64,000 nt of DNA from Streptomyces gobiensis (GTDB lineage Bacteria > Actinomycetota > Actinomycetes > Streptomycetales > Streptomycetaceae): assembly GCF_021216675.1 (NCBI RefSeq), contig NZ_CP086120.1:496001-560000 (forward strand), written 5' to 3'. Below, one piece after another: positions 24,822 through 33,596 of the stretch. Within the stretch, counting starts at the first letter, position 1; each line of letters begins with the position of its first letter. The notes beneath the pieces were generated by a model, which searched no databases, was not told where the DNA came from, and saw nothing but the letters and a program-made list of their open reading frames with translations. The translations under genes and the position numbers were made by a program.

Positions 24822-26390
24822 TCACCGGTCTGCGGCGACCGGCAACCGGAGTGCGAAGCGGGCGCCGCCCTCTTCCGCCGTGCCGACGGTGAGGGTGCCG
24901 CCATGGCGCAGCGCCACGTCACGGGCGATGGCCAGGCCGAGCCCGGCGCCGCCGTCGTCCCGGGTGCGGGCGTCATCGAGGCGTACGAAGCGCTCGAAGA
25001 TCCGCTCCCGCTCGATCTCCGGCACGCCGTCACCGTCGTCGGCGACTTCCAGTACGGCCCAGTCGCCGTCCGGGCGGACCGATACCCGTACCTGCGTCGC
25101 GGCATGCCGCTGGGCGTTGTCCAGCAGGTTGCCGAGCACCCGCGCCAGCTGCCCGCGCGACCCGGCCACCTCCAGGTCGGCCAGTTCCCCCACCCGCACC
25201 GGATGCCGGTCCCCCACACGCTGGGCGAGCTCCTCCTGTACGAAGGCGGGCAGCGCCACCGGGGTGTGGCCCGGCCGCTCCCCCGCGTCCAGCCGGGCGA
25301 GCAGCAGCAGATCGGCGGCGAGCCGCTGCAGCCGTACGGTGTCCTGCACCGCGCCGTCCACGTCCAGCAGCTCCTGGTGGGCCGCGCCCACCTCCAGCTG
25401 GGTGCGCAGTGAGGCGATGGGGCTGCGCAGCTCGTGCGAGGCGTCGGCGACGAAGCGGCGCTGCCGCTCCACCGCGGTCTCCAGCGCCGAGAGGGTCTCA
25501 TTGGTCGTACGGGCGAGCCGGGCCACCTCGTCGCGGGCCGCCGGTTCCGGCACCCGGCGGGAGAGATCGGTGCTCGCGGTGATCTCCGCCATTCCCTGCC
25601 GGATTCCCTCCACCGGTCGCAGCGCGCGGCGTGTCACCAGCCAGGTGACCCCGGCGACCACGACGAGCACGGCGGGCAGTCCGGTGAGCATGGCGCGGCT
25701 GACCGAGGAGACCGCCTGCTCCTGGTCGGCCAGGGAGGCGGCCGCGTAGACGGTGACCGGGGTGCCGTCCGAGGTCGCGCTCTGCACCGCGACCAGGCTG
25801 AAGTCCTGCTGGCCGGTGGCGTCTTCGCCGTACGTCACCTGGCCGTCCTCGTCCACAGGCAGCGAGACCGTACCCTCCTCGCTGGCCCGGTCCACCTCGA
25901 CCGGCTCGGGGGACGGGGTGACGGTCGCTGTGTCGTCGTCCCCGTCGGGGCCGTCGTCGCCGGCGTCGTCATCACCGGAATCGTCATCGGAATCGTCGTC
26001 GTCGGAGTCGTCATCCGGGTCGTCCGGGTCAGCGGGGACGGTGGTCGGATCCGGGTCCGGGCGCTTCTCCTCCGCCCGGTGGAAGTCGGCGACCGCCGGC
26101 CGGCCGCGCAGCTCCTCCGATGCCCCAAGCACCTCGCCCTTCCCGTCCACGACCTGTACGGGGCCTTCGTCGTCCAGCCCGTCGATGCCGCCGACCTTCC
26201 CGGCGCGTACGTCCGTGACCTGCGCCGCCACCTCGCGGGCCGCCGCCTCGGCCTTCAGCCGGGCGTTGTCGGCGAGCCCGCCGCGCAGCACGGCGACCAC
26301 CGCGAGGCCTGCGGCCACCAGGGCCACCGCCACCACGGCAGTGGCGCCGAGGGCGGCTCGCGTCCGTACCGAGCCCCTACGCACCGGCAT
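24822..26390 (-). CDS. Sensor histidine kinase with Asp-rich extracellular loop
   Basis: This 522-residue membrane sensor has TM1 (residues 16-36), an extracellular domain (about 37-232), TM2 (233-253), HAMP (254-307), HisKA with His319 in ADASHELRSP, and HATPase_c with DDGDGVPE and GGAGLGLAIARD. The extracellular part carries an extreme acidic run, residues 121-153, where 22 of 33 residues are Asp. Such a stretch could bind divalent cations or cationic peptides. The kinase start overlaps the response regulator gene by 14 bases. A PepSY protein with an equally Asp-rich tail is encoded divergently. Confidence 0.92.
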   Translation of the reverse strand: MPVRRGSVRTRAALGATAVVAVALVAAGLAVVAVLRGGLADNARLKAEAAAREVAAQVTDVRAGKVGGIDGLDDEGPVQVVDGKGEVLGASEELRGRPAVADFHRAEEKRPDPDPTTVPADPDDPDDDSDDDDSDDDSGDDDAGDDGPDGDDDTATVTPSPEPVEVDRASEEGTVSLPVDEDGQVTYGEDATGQQDFSLVAVQSATSDGTPVTVYAAASLADQEQAVSSVSRAMLTGLPAVLVVVAGVTWLVTRRALRPVEGIRQGMAEITASTDLSRRVPEPAARDEVARLARTTNETLSALETAVERQRRFVADASHELRSPIASLRTQLEVGAAHQELLDVDGAVQDTVRLQRLAADLLLLARLDAGERPGHTPVALPAFVQEELAQRVGDRHPVRVGELADLEVAGSRGQLARVLGNLLDNAQRHAATQVRVSVRPDGDWAVLEVADDGDGVPEIERERIFERFVRLDDARTRDDGGAGLGLAIARDVALRHGGTLTVGTAEEGGARFALRLPVAADR

Positions 26391-27042
26391 CCACCAGCCG
26401 GTATCCGGCGCCCCGTACGGTGCTGATCCATCCCGCGCCCAACTTGCGGCGCAGCGCGCTCACATAGACCTCGACGATGTTCACGTCGCCCGCATAGGCG
26501 AAGTCCCAGGCGTGTTCCAGGATCTCGGTTTTGGACACGACCTCCCCCGCCCGTACCGCAAGCTGCTCCAGGACTGCGAACTCCTTGGTGGTCAGCGTCA
26601 CTTCCCGCTCCCCCACGGTCACCCGCCGGCTTCCCGGCTCCACCGCCAGCTCCCCGACCCGCAGCACGGTGGCCACTCCCCGCGTCCGCCGCCGCAGCAG
26701 CGCACGTACCCGCGCGAGGAGCACCACGTAGGAGAACGGCTTGGTCAGATAGTCGTCAGCCCCGGTGTCGAGCCCTTCGGCCTCGTCGTACTCACCGTCC
26801 TTGGCGGTGAGCATCAGCACCGGCGTCTCGTTCCCGGCCGAACGCAGCGTCGAGCACACCCGGTAGCCGTTCATCCCGGGCAGCATGATGTCGAGGATGA
26901 TCAGGTCGTACGTCCCCTCGCTCGCCCGGTGCAGCCCTTCCAGGCCGTCATGCACCACATCGACGGCGAATCCCTCAGCCGTCAGTCCCTTGGCCAGCGA
27001 CAGGGCGAGACGACGCTCGTCCTCCACTATCAGTACGCGCAT
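26377..27042 (-). CDS. OmpR-family response regulator
   Basis: This 221-residue regulator has a receiver domain with Asp51 as phosphoacceptor (LIILDIMLPGMNGYRV), Lys at KPFSY, and a winged-helix DNA-binding domain from about residue 125 (LTTKEFAVLEQLAVRAGEVV). It is partner to the overlapping kinase gene. CTTCAG repeats spaced 10-11 bases in the divergent gap are a probable binding site, so it would regulate both itself and the PepSY gene. Confidence 0.93.
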   Translation of the reverse strand: MRVLIVEDERRLALSLAKGLTAEGFAVDVVHDGLEGLHRASEGTYDLIILDIMLPGMNGYRVCSTLRSAGNETPVLMLTAKDGEYDEAEGLDTGADDYLTKPFSYVVLLARVRALLRRRTRGVATVLRVGELAVEPGSRRVTVGEREVTLTTKEFAVLEQLAVRAGEVVSKTEILEHAWDFAYAGDVNIVEVYVSALRRKLGAGWISTVRGAGYRLVDAGA

Positions 27043-27061
27043 GGCCCAAGGGTGCCAAACT

Positions 27062-27102
27062 CCACCTGAAGCGATCTTCAGGTGGCTTCAGCCTGGCTTC
27101 AG
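27062..27102. promoter_or_regulatory. CTTCAG direct-repeat operator between the regulator and the PepSY gene
   Basis: CCACCTGAAG-CGAT-CTTCAGGTGG (27062-27085) is a perfect 10-bp inverted repeat. Its right half begins a direct-repeat array CTTCAG at 27076, 27086 and 27097, spaced 10 and 11 bases. OmpR-type regulators bind such head-to-tail half-sites. The array lies 20-34 bases upstream of the regulator start and 50-76 bases upstream of the PepSY start. Confidence 0.72.
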
Positions 27103-27151
27103 CATCCCCTTGCGACGGTGGTCCACGTCAACAACCACTCGGGAGGGAACG

Positions 27152-27625
27152 ATGAACCGCAAGCTGATCGTCGCCGCAATCGCCGCCACCACGCTGGCCG
27201 CGGGCGGTACCGCCGCCGCCGTCACTTCGCCGGGCGACATCAAGGACTCCGTCGGCGAGTCCACCACGCCCGCCGCCATGCCTTTGTCCGACACCGACGA
27301 TGGCGTCGACGGCGATAACGACGATGCGAGGGAACTGGCCAAGGCGAAGATCAACGCTCAGGAGGCGCTGGAGAAGGCACTTTCGGCAGTCCCGGGCACG
27401 GCAGAGTCGATCGAACTGGACGATGACAACGGCAGTCTCGTCTGGGACGCCGACATCTTCGGCAAGGACCAGAAGTGGCACGACGTCACCATCGACCCGG
27501 ACACCGGCAAGGTCCTGACCGATCACGCCGGCCAGGGCGACGCGGATGACGACGGCGATGACCGGGACGACGACCACGACGACAAGGACGACAAGGACGA
27601 CAAGGACGACGGCAACGACGACTGA
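27152..27625 (+). CDS. Secreted PepSY-domain protein with Asp-rich C-terminal tail
   Basis: This 157-residue exported protein has a signal peptide (residues 1-24), an acidic Thr/Pro segment, one PepSY domain (about 58-125, ending DVTIDPDTGKVL) and a tail in which 19 of the last 28 residues are Asp, with a DDK repeat. PepSY domains are thought to inhibit or modulate extracellular enzymes or sensors. The ATG follows CTCGGGAGGGAACG. Its shared control region with the adjacent two-component system and the matching Asp-rich loop of that sensor make it a likely regulon member or accessory ligand-binding protein. Confidence 0.85.
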   Translation: MNRKLIVAAIAATTLAAGGTAAAVTSPGDIKDSVGESTTPAAMPLSDTDDGVDGDNDDARELAKAKINAQEALEKALSAVPGTAESIELDDDNGSLVWDADIFGKDQKWHDVTIDPDTGKVLTDHAGQGDADDDGDDRDDDHDDKDDKDDKDDGNDD

Positions 27626-27640
27626 CGCCGCCGACCATGT

Positions 27641-27675
27641 CCCCTGGATGGGCTGAGCGTCAGCCCATCCAGGGG
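27641..27675. terminator. Terminator hairpin after the PepSY gene
   Basis: A perfect 16-bp stem (CCCCTGGATGGGCTGA and complement) with loop GCG, beginning 16 bases after the stop codon. Confidence 0.8.
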
Positions 27676-27687
27676 CGCCCGTCGGAG

Positions 27688-27738
27688 CGGAACATAGCCG
27701 TGCCCACCAGCATCGCTGGTGGGCACGGCTATGTTCCG
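27688..27738. terminator. 24-bp perfect hairpin at the end of the suf operon
   Basis: Two exactly complementary 24-base arms (27688-27711 and 27715-27738) with loop ATC lie 17 bases past the end of the last suf-operon gene, in the convergent gap. It is an unusually long perfect stem and should terminate in both directions. Confidence 0.82.
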
Positions 27739-27754
27739 GGGCTCTTGTCCGCCG

Positions 27755-28084
27755 TCAGACGTTGAAGCCGAGCGCCCGCAGCTGCTCACGGCCATCGTCG
27801 GTGATCTTGTCCGGACCCCACGGGGGCATCCAGACCCAGTTGATCTTCAGCTCGTTGACGATGCCCTCGGTCGCCGACCTGGCCTGGTCCTCGATGACGT
27901 CGGTCAGCGGACAGGCCGCCGAGGTGAGCGTCATATCCAGGGTGGCGACATTGGAGTCGTCGATATGGATTCCGTAGATCAGACCAAGGTTGACGACGTC
28001 GATGCCCAGCTCAGGGTCGACGACATCGTAGAGGGCCTCGCGGACCTCTTCCTCGCTCGCCGGCTTGGTAGTCGTCTCACTCAT
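27755..28084 (-). CDS. MIP18/DUF59 metal-sulfur cluster assembly factor (SufT-like)
   Basis: This 109-residue cytoplasmic protein of the MIP18/PaaD family helps insert or mature Fe-S clusters. The family core VREALYDVVDPELGIDVVNLGL and the Cys in LTSAACPLTD are present. It is the last gene of the suf operon; its ATG overlaps the sufU stop by four bases (28081-28084). It corresponds to SufT of other Gram-positive bacteria in position and family. Confidence 0.9.
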   Translation of the reverse strand: MSETTTKPASEEEVREALYDVVDPELGIDVVNLGLIYGIHIDDSNVATLDMTLTSAACPLTDVIEDQARSATEGIVNELKINWVWMPPWGPDKITDDGREQLRALGFNV

Positions 28085-28548
28085 GCCGTCTTCTCCTTAA
28101 GCGCGCCGTCGCCCAGCGCCTGGGCTGTCGCGTCCTTCCATGCCATCCAGCTCAGCAGAGCACACTTCACGCGCGCCGGGTACTTGGAGACACCGGCGAA
28201 CGCGACCGCGTCCTCCAGCACGTCCTCCATGGCGTCATCCGGGGTGATCTTCCCCTTGGACTGCATCAGCTCCAGGAAGGTCTCCTGGATCCGCTGCGCA
28301 TCGGACAGCTCCTTGCCGACCAGCAACTCATTGAGTACGGAGGCGCTGGCCTGGCTGATCGAGCAGCCCTGGCCCTCATATGAGACATCGGCGATGGTCT
28401 CGCCGTCGTACCGCACACGCAGAGTGATCTCGTCACCGCACGTGGGATTGACGTGGTGCACCTCGGCGTCGCCGTCGCGCAGTCCACGTCCGTGCGGGTG
28501 CTTGTAGTGGTCCAGGATCACTTCCTGGTACATCGAGTCAAGCTTCAC
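28081..28548 (-). CDS. sufU: Fe-S assembly sulfur-transfer protein SufU
   Basis: SufU takes persulfide sulfur from SufS and passes it to the SufBCD scaffold. The 155-residue protein has the zinc site residues Cys37, Asp39, Cys62 and Cys129 (PTCGDE, QGCSISQ, VKCALLSW) and the SufU-specific insertion between the second and third Cys, which separates it from IscU. It lies 26 bases after sufS and overlaps the next gene by four bases. Confidence 0.93.
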   Translation of the reverse strand: MKLDSMYQEVILDHYKHPHGRGLRDGDAEVHHVNPTCGDEITLRVRYDGETIADVSYEGQGCSISQASASVLNELLVGKELSDAQRIQETFLELMQSKGKITPDDAMEDVLEDAVAFAGVSKYPARVKCALLSWMAWKDATAQALGDGALKEKTA

Positions 28549-28574
28549 GAGTCACCTTCAGCCGCTGTGCTTAT

Positions 28575-29831
28575 CTATCCGAAAAAGTTCCGTACGTGCT
28601 CCAGGCCGTCGACCAAGGCGTCCACCTCGGCCGGCGTGGAGTACAGATAGAAAGACGCTCGCGTGGTCGCAGGAATTCCGTACCGCAGGCAGACGGGCCG
28701 GGCGCAGTGGTGGCCGACCCGGACCGCGATGCCCTGCTCGTCGAGCACCTGGCCCACGTCGTGCGGGTGAATGTCGCCGAGTACGAAGGAAATCGTCGCG
28801 CCCCGGTCCTCGGCCGTGGTGGGACCGATGAGCCGCAGGTCGGGGACCTCGGTGAGCTTACGGACCGCGTACTCCGTGATCGCGTGCTCATGGGCGGCGA
28901 TCCTGTCCATGCCGATGGCGGTGAGGTAGTCCACGGCCGCACCGAGGCCGACGGCCTGGGCGATCGGCGGTGTACCGGCCTCGAACTTGTGCGGAGCGGG
29001 AGCGTAGGTCGATGAGTGCATCGAGACGGTCTCGATCATCTCGCCGCCGCCCAGGAAGGGCGGCAGGTCTTCCAGCAGCTCCTGGCGGCCCCACAGCACG
29101 CCAATACCGGTCGGGCCGCACATCTTGTGGCCGGTGAAGGCCACAAAGTCGGCCTGCAGCGCCTGGACGTCCAGCACCATGTGCGGGGCGGCCTGCGAGG
29201 CGTCGCAGACGACCAGCGCGCCGACCTCCTGGGCCCGGCGAACGATCTCCTCGACCGGGTTGATCGTGCCCATGATGTTGGAGACCAGGGTGAAGGAGAC
29301 GACCTTGGTCTTCTCCGTGATGATCTCGTCGATGTTGGACAGATCGAGGCGGCCGTCGTCGGTGAGGCCGAACCACTTCAGCTTCGCGCCGGTACGCTGC
29401 GCGAGCAGCTGCCACGGCACGATGTTGGAGTGGTGCTCCATCTCCGTGATGACGATCTCGGTCTCATGGTCGACCCGGTAGGGCTCATCGGCCCAGCCCA
29501 GCATGTTCGCCACGAGGTTGAGCGACTCGGAGGCGTTCTTGGTGAAGATCACCTCGTCGCGGCTCGGCGCGTTGACAAAGGCGGCGACCTTGTCACGCGC
29601 GCCCTCGTACAGTGCCGTGGCCTCCTCGGCGAGGACATGAACACCGCGGTGGACGTTGGCGTTGGACCGCTCGTAGTAGGCGTTCAGCGCGTCGAGCACT
29701 TGGCGCGGTTTCTGCGAGGTCGCCGCGTTGTCCAGGTACACGATCTTCTTCCCGTCGTGGACCTGACGGTCCAGGATCGGGAAGTCCTTGCGGATTGCCT
29801 CTGTGTCGAGGAGGCCAGGCATCTGTGTCAC
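28575..29831 (-). CDS. sufS: Cysteine desulfurase SufS
   Basis: SufS removes sulfur from cysteine as an enzyme-bound persulfide for Fe-S assembly. The 418-residue class V PLP enzyme has Lys236 (FTGHKMCGP) as the Schiff-base lysine and Cys376 in RVGHHCARP as the persulfide cysteine, in the short loop typical of group II desulfurases that need SufU. Its ATG overlaps the sufC stop (29828-29831), so translation is coupled. Confidence 0.96.
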   Translation of the reverse strand: MTQMPGLLDTEAIRKDFPILDRQVHDGKKIVYLDNAATSQKPRQVLDALNAYYERSNANVHRGVHVLAEEATALYEGARDKVAAFVNAPSRDEVIFTKNASESLNLVANMLGWADEPYRVDHETEIVITEMEHHSNIVPWQLLAQRTGAKLKWFGLTDDGRLDLSNIDEIITEKTKVVSFTLVSNIMGTINPVEEIVRRAQEVGALVVCDASQAAPHMVLDVQALQADFVAFTGHKMCGPTGIGVLWGRQELLEDLPPFLGGGEMIETVSMHSSTYAPAPHKFEAGTPPIAQAVGLGAAVDYLTAIGMDRIAAHEHAITEYAVRKLTEVPDLRLIGPTTAEDRGATISFVLGDIHPHDVGQVLDEQGIAVRVGHHCARPVCLRYGIPATTRASFYLYSTPAEVDALVDGLEHVRNFFG

Positions 29832-30592
29832 GCGGTAGCGCCACCCTTCGCGTACTTCTCGTAGCCCTCGGCCTCAAGCTCATCGGCGAGCTCCGCGCCG
29901 CCGGACTCGACGATCCGGCCCTTGGTGAAGACGTGGACGTGGTCCGGCTTGATGTACTTCAGGATGCGCGTGTAGTGGGTGATCAGCAGGGTGCCGACCT
30001 CGCCGCTCTCATGGATGCGGTTGACGCCCTCGGAGACCACGCGCAGCGCGTCGACATCCAGACCGGAGTCGGTTTCGTCGAGGATCGCGATCTTCGGCTT
30101 GAGCAGCTCAAGCTGGAGGATCTCGTGGCGCTTCTTCTCACCGCCGGAGAAGCCCTCATTGACATTGCGCTCGGCGAAGGCAGGGTCGATCTGGAGACGC
30201 TCCATGGCCCCCTTGACCTCCTTCACCCAGGTACGCAGCTTCGGCGCCTCGCCACGGATGGCGGTGGCGGCGGTGCGCAGGAAGTTGGAGACGGAGACAC
30301 CGGGGACCTCAACCGGGTACTGCATGGCGAGGAAGACACCGGCCCGGGCGCGCTCGTCGACGGACATCTCCAGGACGTTCTCGCCGTCCAGGGTGACGGT
30401 GCCGCCGGTGACGGTGTACTTGGGGTGGCCCGCCAGGGAGTAGGCGAGGGTGGACTTGCCGGAGCCGTTGGGGCCCATGAGGGCGTGTGTCTCGCCCTGC
30501 TTCACGGTCAGGTCGACGCCACGCAGAATCTCTTCGGGGCCGCTCTCGGTTTCAACGGAGACGTGCAGGTCGTGGATCTCAAGGGTTGCCAT
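29828..30592 (-). CDS. sufC: Fe-S assembly ATPase SufC
   Basis: SufC is the ABC-type ATPase of the SufBCD scaffold. The 254-residue protein has Walker A GPNGSGKST at residues 40-48, the signature FSGGEKKRHEI and Walker B AILDETDSGLD. I chose the ATG at 30592 (MATLEIHDLHV), the usual SufC start, with CAGGAG upstream; the longer frame is not needed. It lies 7 bases after the Rieske gene. Confidence 0.96.
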   Translation of the reverse strand: MATLEIHDLHVSVETESGPEEILRGVDLTVKQGETHALMGPNGSGKSTLAYSLAGHPKYTVTGGTVTLDGENVLEMSVDERARAGVFLAMQYPVEVPGVSVSNFLRTAATAIRGEAPKLRTWVKEVKGAMERLQIDPAFAERNVNEGFSGGEKKRHEILQLELLKPKIAILDETDSGLDVDALRVVSEGVNRIHESGEVGTLLITHYTRILKYIKPDHVHVFTKGRIVESGGAELADELEAEGYEKYAKGGATA

Positions 30593-30599
30593 GGGGACT

Positions 30600-30929
30600 T
30601 CAGGACTCCTGGGTGACGGAGACGAGCACATCGTCCCCTTCGATCTTTACGGGGTATACGGGGACGGGCTGGGTGGCGGGCAGACCCGAGGGCTTGCCGG
30701 TGCGCAGGTCGAAGCTGGAGCCGTGCAGCCAGCACTCGATGGCGCAGTCCTCGACCTCGCCCTCGGAGAGGGAGACGTTCGCATGCGAGCAGATGTCGTT
30801 GATCGCGAACACCTCGCCCTCGGTAAGGATGACCGAGACCGGCGTGCCGTCGATCTCCACCCGCTTCGGGGTGTCCTCCACCAGCTCCGAGAGGCTCGCT
30901 ACGCGGACGAAATGGGCGGACGCACTCAT
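30600..30929 (-). CDS. Rieske-type [2Fe-2S] ferredoxin in the suf operon
   Basis: This 109-residue soluble Rieske ferredoxin resembles the ferredoxin subunit of ring-hydroxylating oxygenases. The cluster ligands are in CSHANVSL and CWLHGSSFD. It sits between sufD and sufC, overlapping sufD by four bases, an arrangement I remember as conserved in actinobacteria. It may supply electrons during cluster assembly, but that role is inferred from position only. Confidence 0.92.
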   Translation of the reverse strand: MSASAHFVRVASLSELVEDTPKRVEIDGTPVSVILTEGEVFAINDICSHANVSLSEGEVEDCAIECWLHGSSFDLRTGKPSGLPATQPVPVYPVKIEGDDVLVSVTQES

Positions 30930-32107
30930 GCTACGGACGCTTCCAGTTCGGCCTCGAGCTTGGCGATGAGGCGTTCCTCAACATCGGGCAGACCGATCTG
31001 CTGGACGAGCTCGGCGAAGAAGCCGCGTACGACCAGGCGGCGGGCCTCATCGGCCGGGATACCACGGGCCATCAGGTAGAAGAGCTGCTCGTCGTCGAAG
31101 CGGCCGGTCGCCGAGGCGTGTCCGGCACCGATGATCTCGCCGGTCTCGATCTCCAGGTTGGGGACCGAGTCGACCCGCGCGCCGTCGGTGAGGACGAGGT
31201 TGCGGTTGAGCTCGTAGGTGTCGGTGCCCTCGGCCGCCTTACGGATCAGCACATCGCCGATCCATACGGCGTGCGCGTCCTCGCCTTGCAGCGCACCCTT
31301 GTAGGCGACGTTGCTGCGGCAGTTGGGGCTGTTGTGGTCGACGAAGAGCCGGTGCTCCTGGTGCTGGCCCGCGTCGGTGAAGTACAGGCCGTAGAGCTCG
31401 GCCTCACCGCCGGGGCCCGCGTAGTTGACCACCGGGTGCAGCCGGACGACGTCACCGCCGAAGGTGACGACGACGGACTTGAAGGTGGCGTCCCGGCCGA
31501 CCAGGGCGTTGTGCTGGGAGCAGTGGACGGCGGTCCCGTCCCAGTCCTGTACGGAGACGACGGTCAGCTTGGCGCCGTCGCCAAGGACGAACTCGACGTT
31601 GGCGGCGCGGACCGCGTCACCGGTGTGGTCGATGACGATGACGGCCTCGGCGAAGGCACCGAGCTCGAAGATGGTGTGCCCGTAAGTGACACCGCCCTCA
31701 CCGTGCAGAGTCACCCGGATCGGCTCGTCGAGCACGGCCTCCTTGGCGACCGAGACGACCGTGGCCTTCTCGAAGGCGCTGAACGCCTGCGCGGCGACCC
31801 GGTCGACCGGCTTGCCCGCGCGGCCGATCCGGTCATCATCGCGGCCGACGGTCTCCACCGTCACGCCCTCGGGCGCGGCGATCTCGGCCTTGATGGTGCC
31901 GGATGCCTCAGCCGTGCCGTCGTGCAGGCCCTTCAGCCGCTCCAGCGGAGTGAAGCGCCACTCCTCCTCGCGGCCGTGCGGCACCGGGAAGTCCGCCACA
32001 TCGAAGGACGGCGGCGCGCTCATCCGGGTGGCGACGGTGGACTCGGCGGCCACCGCGATAGAGCCGGTGGTGGTGGCACCAGCCGGAAGATTCTGAGCCT
32101 CTGCCAT
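30926..32107 (-). CDS. sufD: Fe-S assembly scaffold protein SufD
   Basis: SufD pairs with SufB and SufC in the cluster-building scaffold. The protein is about 393 residues from the ATG at 32107 (MAEAQNLPAG), which I prefer from family alignment memory; ATG 32131 (MKESTTT) would add eight residues. The C-terminal SufBD core has DHNSPNCRSNVAYKGAL and SATGRFDDEQLFYLMARG. It overlaps the Rieske gene by four bases and follows sufB by 67. Confidence 0.94.
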   Translation of the reverse strand: MAEAQNLPAGATTTGSIAVAAESTVATRMSAPPSFDVADFPVPHGREEEWRFTPLERLKGLHDGTAEASGTIKAEIAAPEGVTVETVGRDDDRIGRAGKPVDRVAAQAFSAFEKATVVSVAKEAVLDEPIRVTLHGEGGVTYGHTIFELGAFAEAVIVIDHTGDAVRAANVEFVLGDGAKLTVVSVQDWDGTAVHCSQHNALVGRDATFKSVVVTFGGDVVRLHPVVNYAGPGGEAELYGLYFTDAGQHQEHRLFVDHNSPNCRSNVAYKGALQGEDAHAVWIGDVLIRKAAEGTDTYELNRNLVLTDGARVDSVPNLEIETGEIIGAGHASATGRFDDEQLFYLMARGIPADEARRLVVRGFFAELVQQIGLPDVEERLIAKLEAELEASVA

Positions 32108-32174
32108 GGCTGTCGTCGTGCTCTCTTTCATAGGTCAGGGAAGGGACGCGGAGTTACGGGGGTGACGGAAGGCG

Positions 32175-33596
32175 TCAGCCGACCGCGCCCTCCATCTGCA
32201 GCTCGATCAGCCGGTTCAGCTCCAGCGCGTACTCCATGGGCAGCTCCTTGGCGATCGGCTCGACAAAACCGCGCACGATCATCGCCATCGCCTCGTCCTC
32301 GGCCAGGCCGCGGCTCATCAGGTAGAAGAGCTGGTCGTCGCTGACCTTGGAGACGGTCGCCTCATGGCCCATCGTCACATCGTCCTCGCGGACATCGACG
32401 TACGGGTAGGTGTCCGAGCGCGAGATGGTGTCGACCAGCAGCGCGTCACACAGGACATTGGACTTGGAGCCTGCAGCGCCCTCGCCGATCTCGATCAGAC
32501 CACGGTAGGAGGTGCGGCCACCGCCCCGGGCCACCGACTTGGAGACGATGTTCGAGGAGGTGTTGGGCGCCATGTGCACCATCTTGGCGCCGGCGTCCTG
32601 GTGCTGGCCCTCGCCCGCGAAGGCGACCGAAAGAGTCTCGCCCTTGGCGTGCTCACCCATCAGGTAAACAGCCGGGTACTTCATGGTGACCTTGGAGCCG
32701 AGGTTGCCGTCGACCCACTCCATGGTCGCGCCCTCGTAGGCCACGGCGCGCTTGGTGACCAGGTTGTAGACGTTGTTCGACCAGTTCTGGATCGTCGTGT
32801 AGCGGCAGCGGCCGCCCTTCTTCACGATGATCTCGACGACCGCGGAGTGCAGCGAGTCCGAGTTGTAGATCGGTGCGGTGCAGCCCTCGACGTAGTGAAC
32901 GTAGGCGTCCTCGTCGACGATGATCAGCGTCCGCTCGAACTGGCCCATGTTCTCGGTGTTGATCCGGAAGTAGGCCTGCAGCGGAATGTCGACGTGCACA
33001 CCCGGCGGAACATAGATGAAGGAGCCGCCGGACCACACGGCGGTGTTCAGCGCGGCGAACTTGTTGTCACCGGCCGGGATCACGGTGCCGAAGTGCTCCT
33101 GGAAGAGCTCCGGGTGCTCCCTGAGCGCCGTGTCGGTGTCCAGGAAGAGGACGCCCTGCTGCTCCAGGTCCTCACGGATCTGGTGGTAGACCACCTCGGA
33201 CTCGTACTGGGCGGCGACACCGGCGACCAGGCGCTGCTTCTCGGCCTCCGGGATGCCCAGCTTGTCGTAGGTGTTCTTGATGTCCTCGGGCAGGTCCTCC
33301 CAGGACTGTGCCTGCTTCTCGGTGGACCGTACGAAGTACTTGATGTTGTCGAAGTCGATGCCGGAGAGGTCCGCGCCCCAGTTCGGCATGGGCTTCTTCC
33401 CGAAGAGCTTGTGGCCCTTCAGGCGGAGCTTCAGCATCCACTCCGGCTCGGACTTCTTGGCCGAGATGTCGCGGACGACCTCCTCGGAGAGGCCGCGCTT
33501 GGCCGCGGCGCCGGCCGCGTCGGAGTCGGCCCAGCCGTACTCGTAGTTGCCCAGGCCCTCGAGCTCAGGGTGGGCAGTCTCCGTGGGGAGAGTCAT
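32175..33596 (-). CDS. sufB: Fe-S assembly scaffold protein SufB
   Basis: SufB is the main scaffold on which the new cluster is built. The 473-residue protein has the conserved block [20 protein letters not shown] with the acceptor Cys, and ends [17 protein letters not shown]. The ATG at 33596 follows CGGGAGGAACCCCGC and overlaps the sufR stop by four bases; an upstream extension of 30 residues is not needed. Confidence 0.96.
   Translation of the reverse strand: MTLPTETAHPELEGLGNYEYGWADSDAAGAAAKRGLSEEVVRDISAKKSEPEWMLKLRLKGHKLFGKKPMPNWGADLSGIDFDNIKYFVRSTEKQAQSWEDLPEDIKNTYDKLGIPEAEKQRLVAGVAAQYESEVVYHQIREDLEQQGVLFLDTDTALREHPELFQEHFGTVIPAGDNKFAALNTAVWSGGSFIYVPPGVHVDIPLQAYFRINTENMGQFERTLIIVDEDAYVHYVEGCTAPIYNSDSLHSAVVEIIVKKGGRCRYTTIQNWSNNVYNLVTKRAVAYEGATMEWVDGNLGSKVTMKYPAVYLMGEHAKGETLSVAFAGEGQHQDAGAKMVHMAPNTSSNIVSKSVARGGGRTSYRGLIEIGEGAAGSKSNVLCDALLVDTISRSDTYPYVDVREDDVTMGHEATVSKVSDDQLFYLMSRGLAEDEAMAMIVRGFVEPIAKELPMEYALELNRLIELQMEGAVG

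Noticed and set aside
24326..25501. One long frame joining kinase-region sequence, VOC remnant and SMR protein as a fusion
   Set aside because: The upstream part is antisense-frame reading of the kinase gene; the SMR family start, the palindrome and the promoter all place the real start at 24649.
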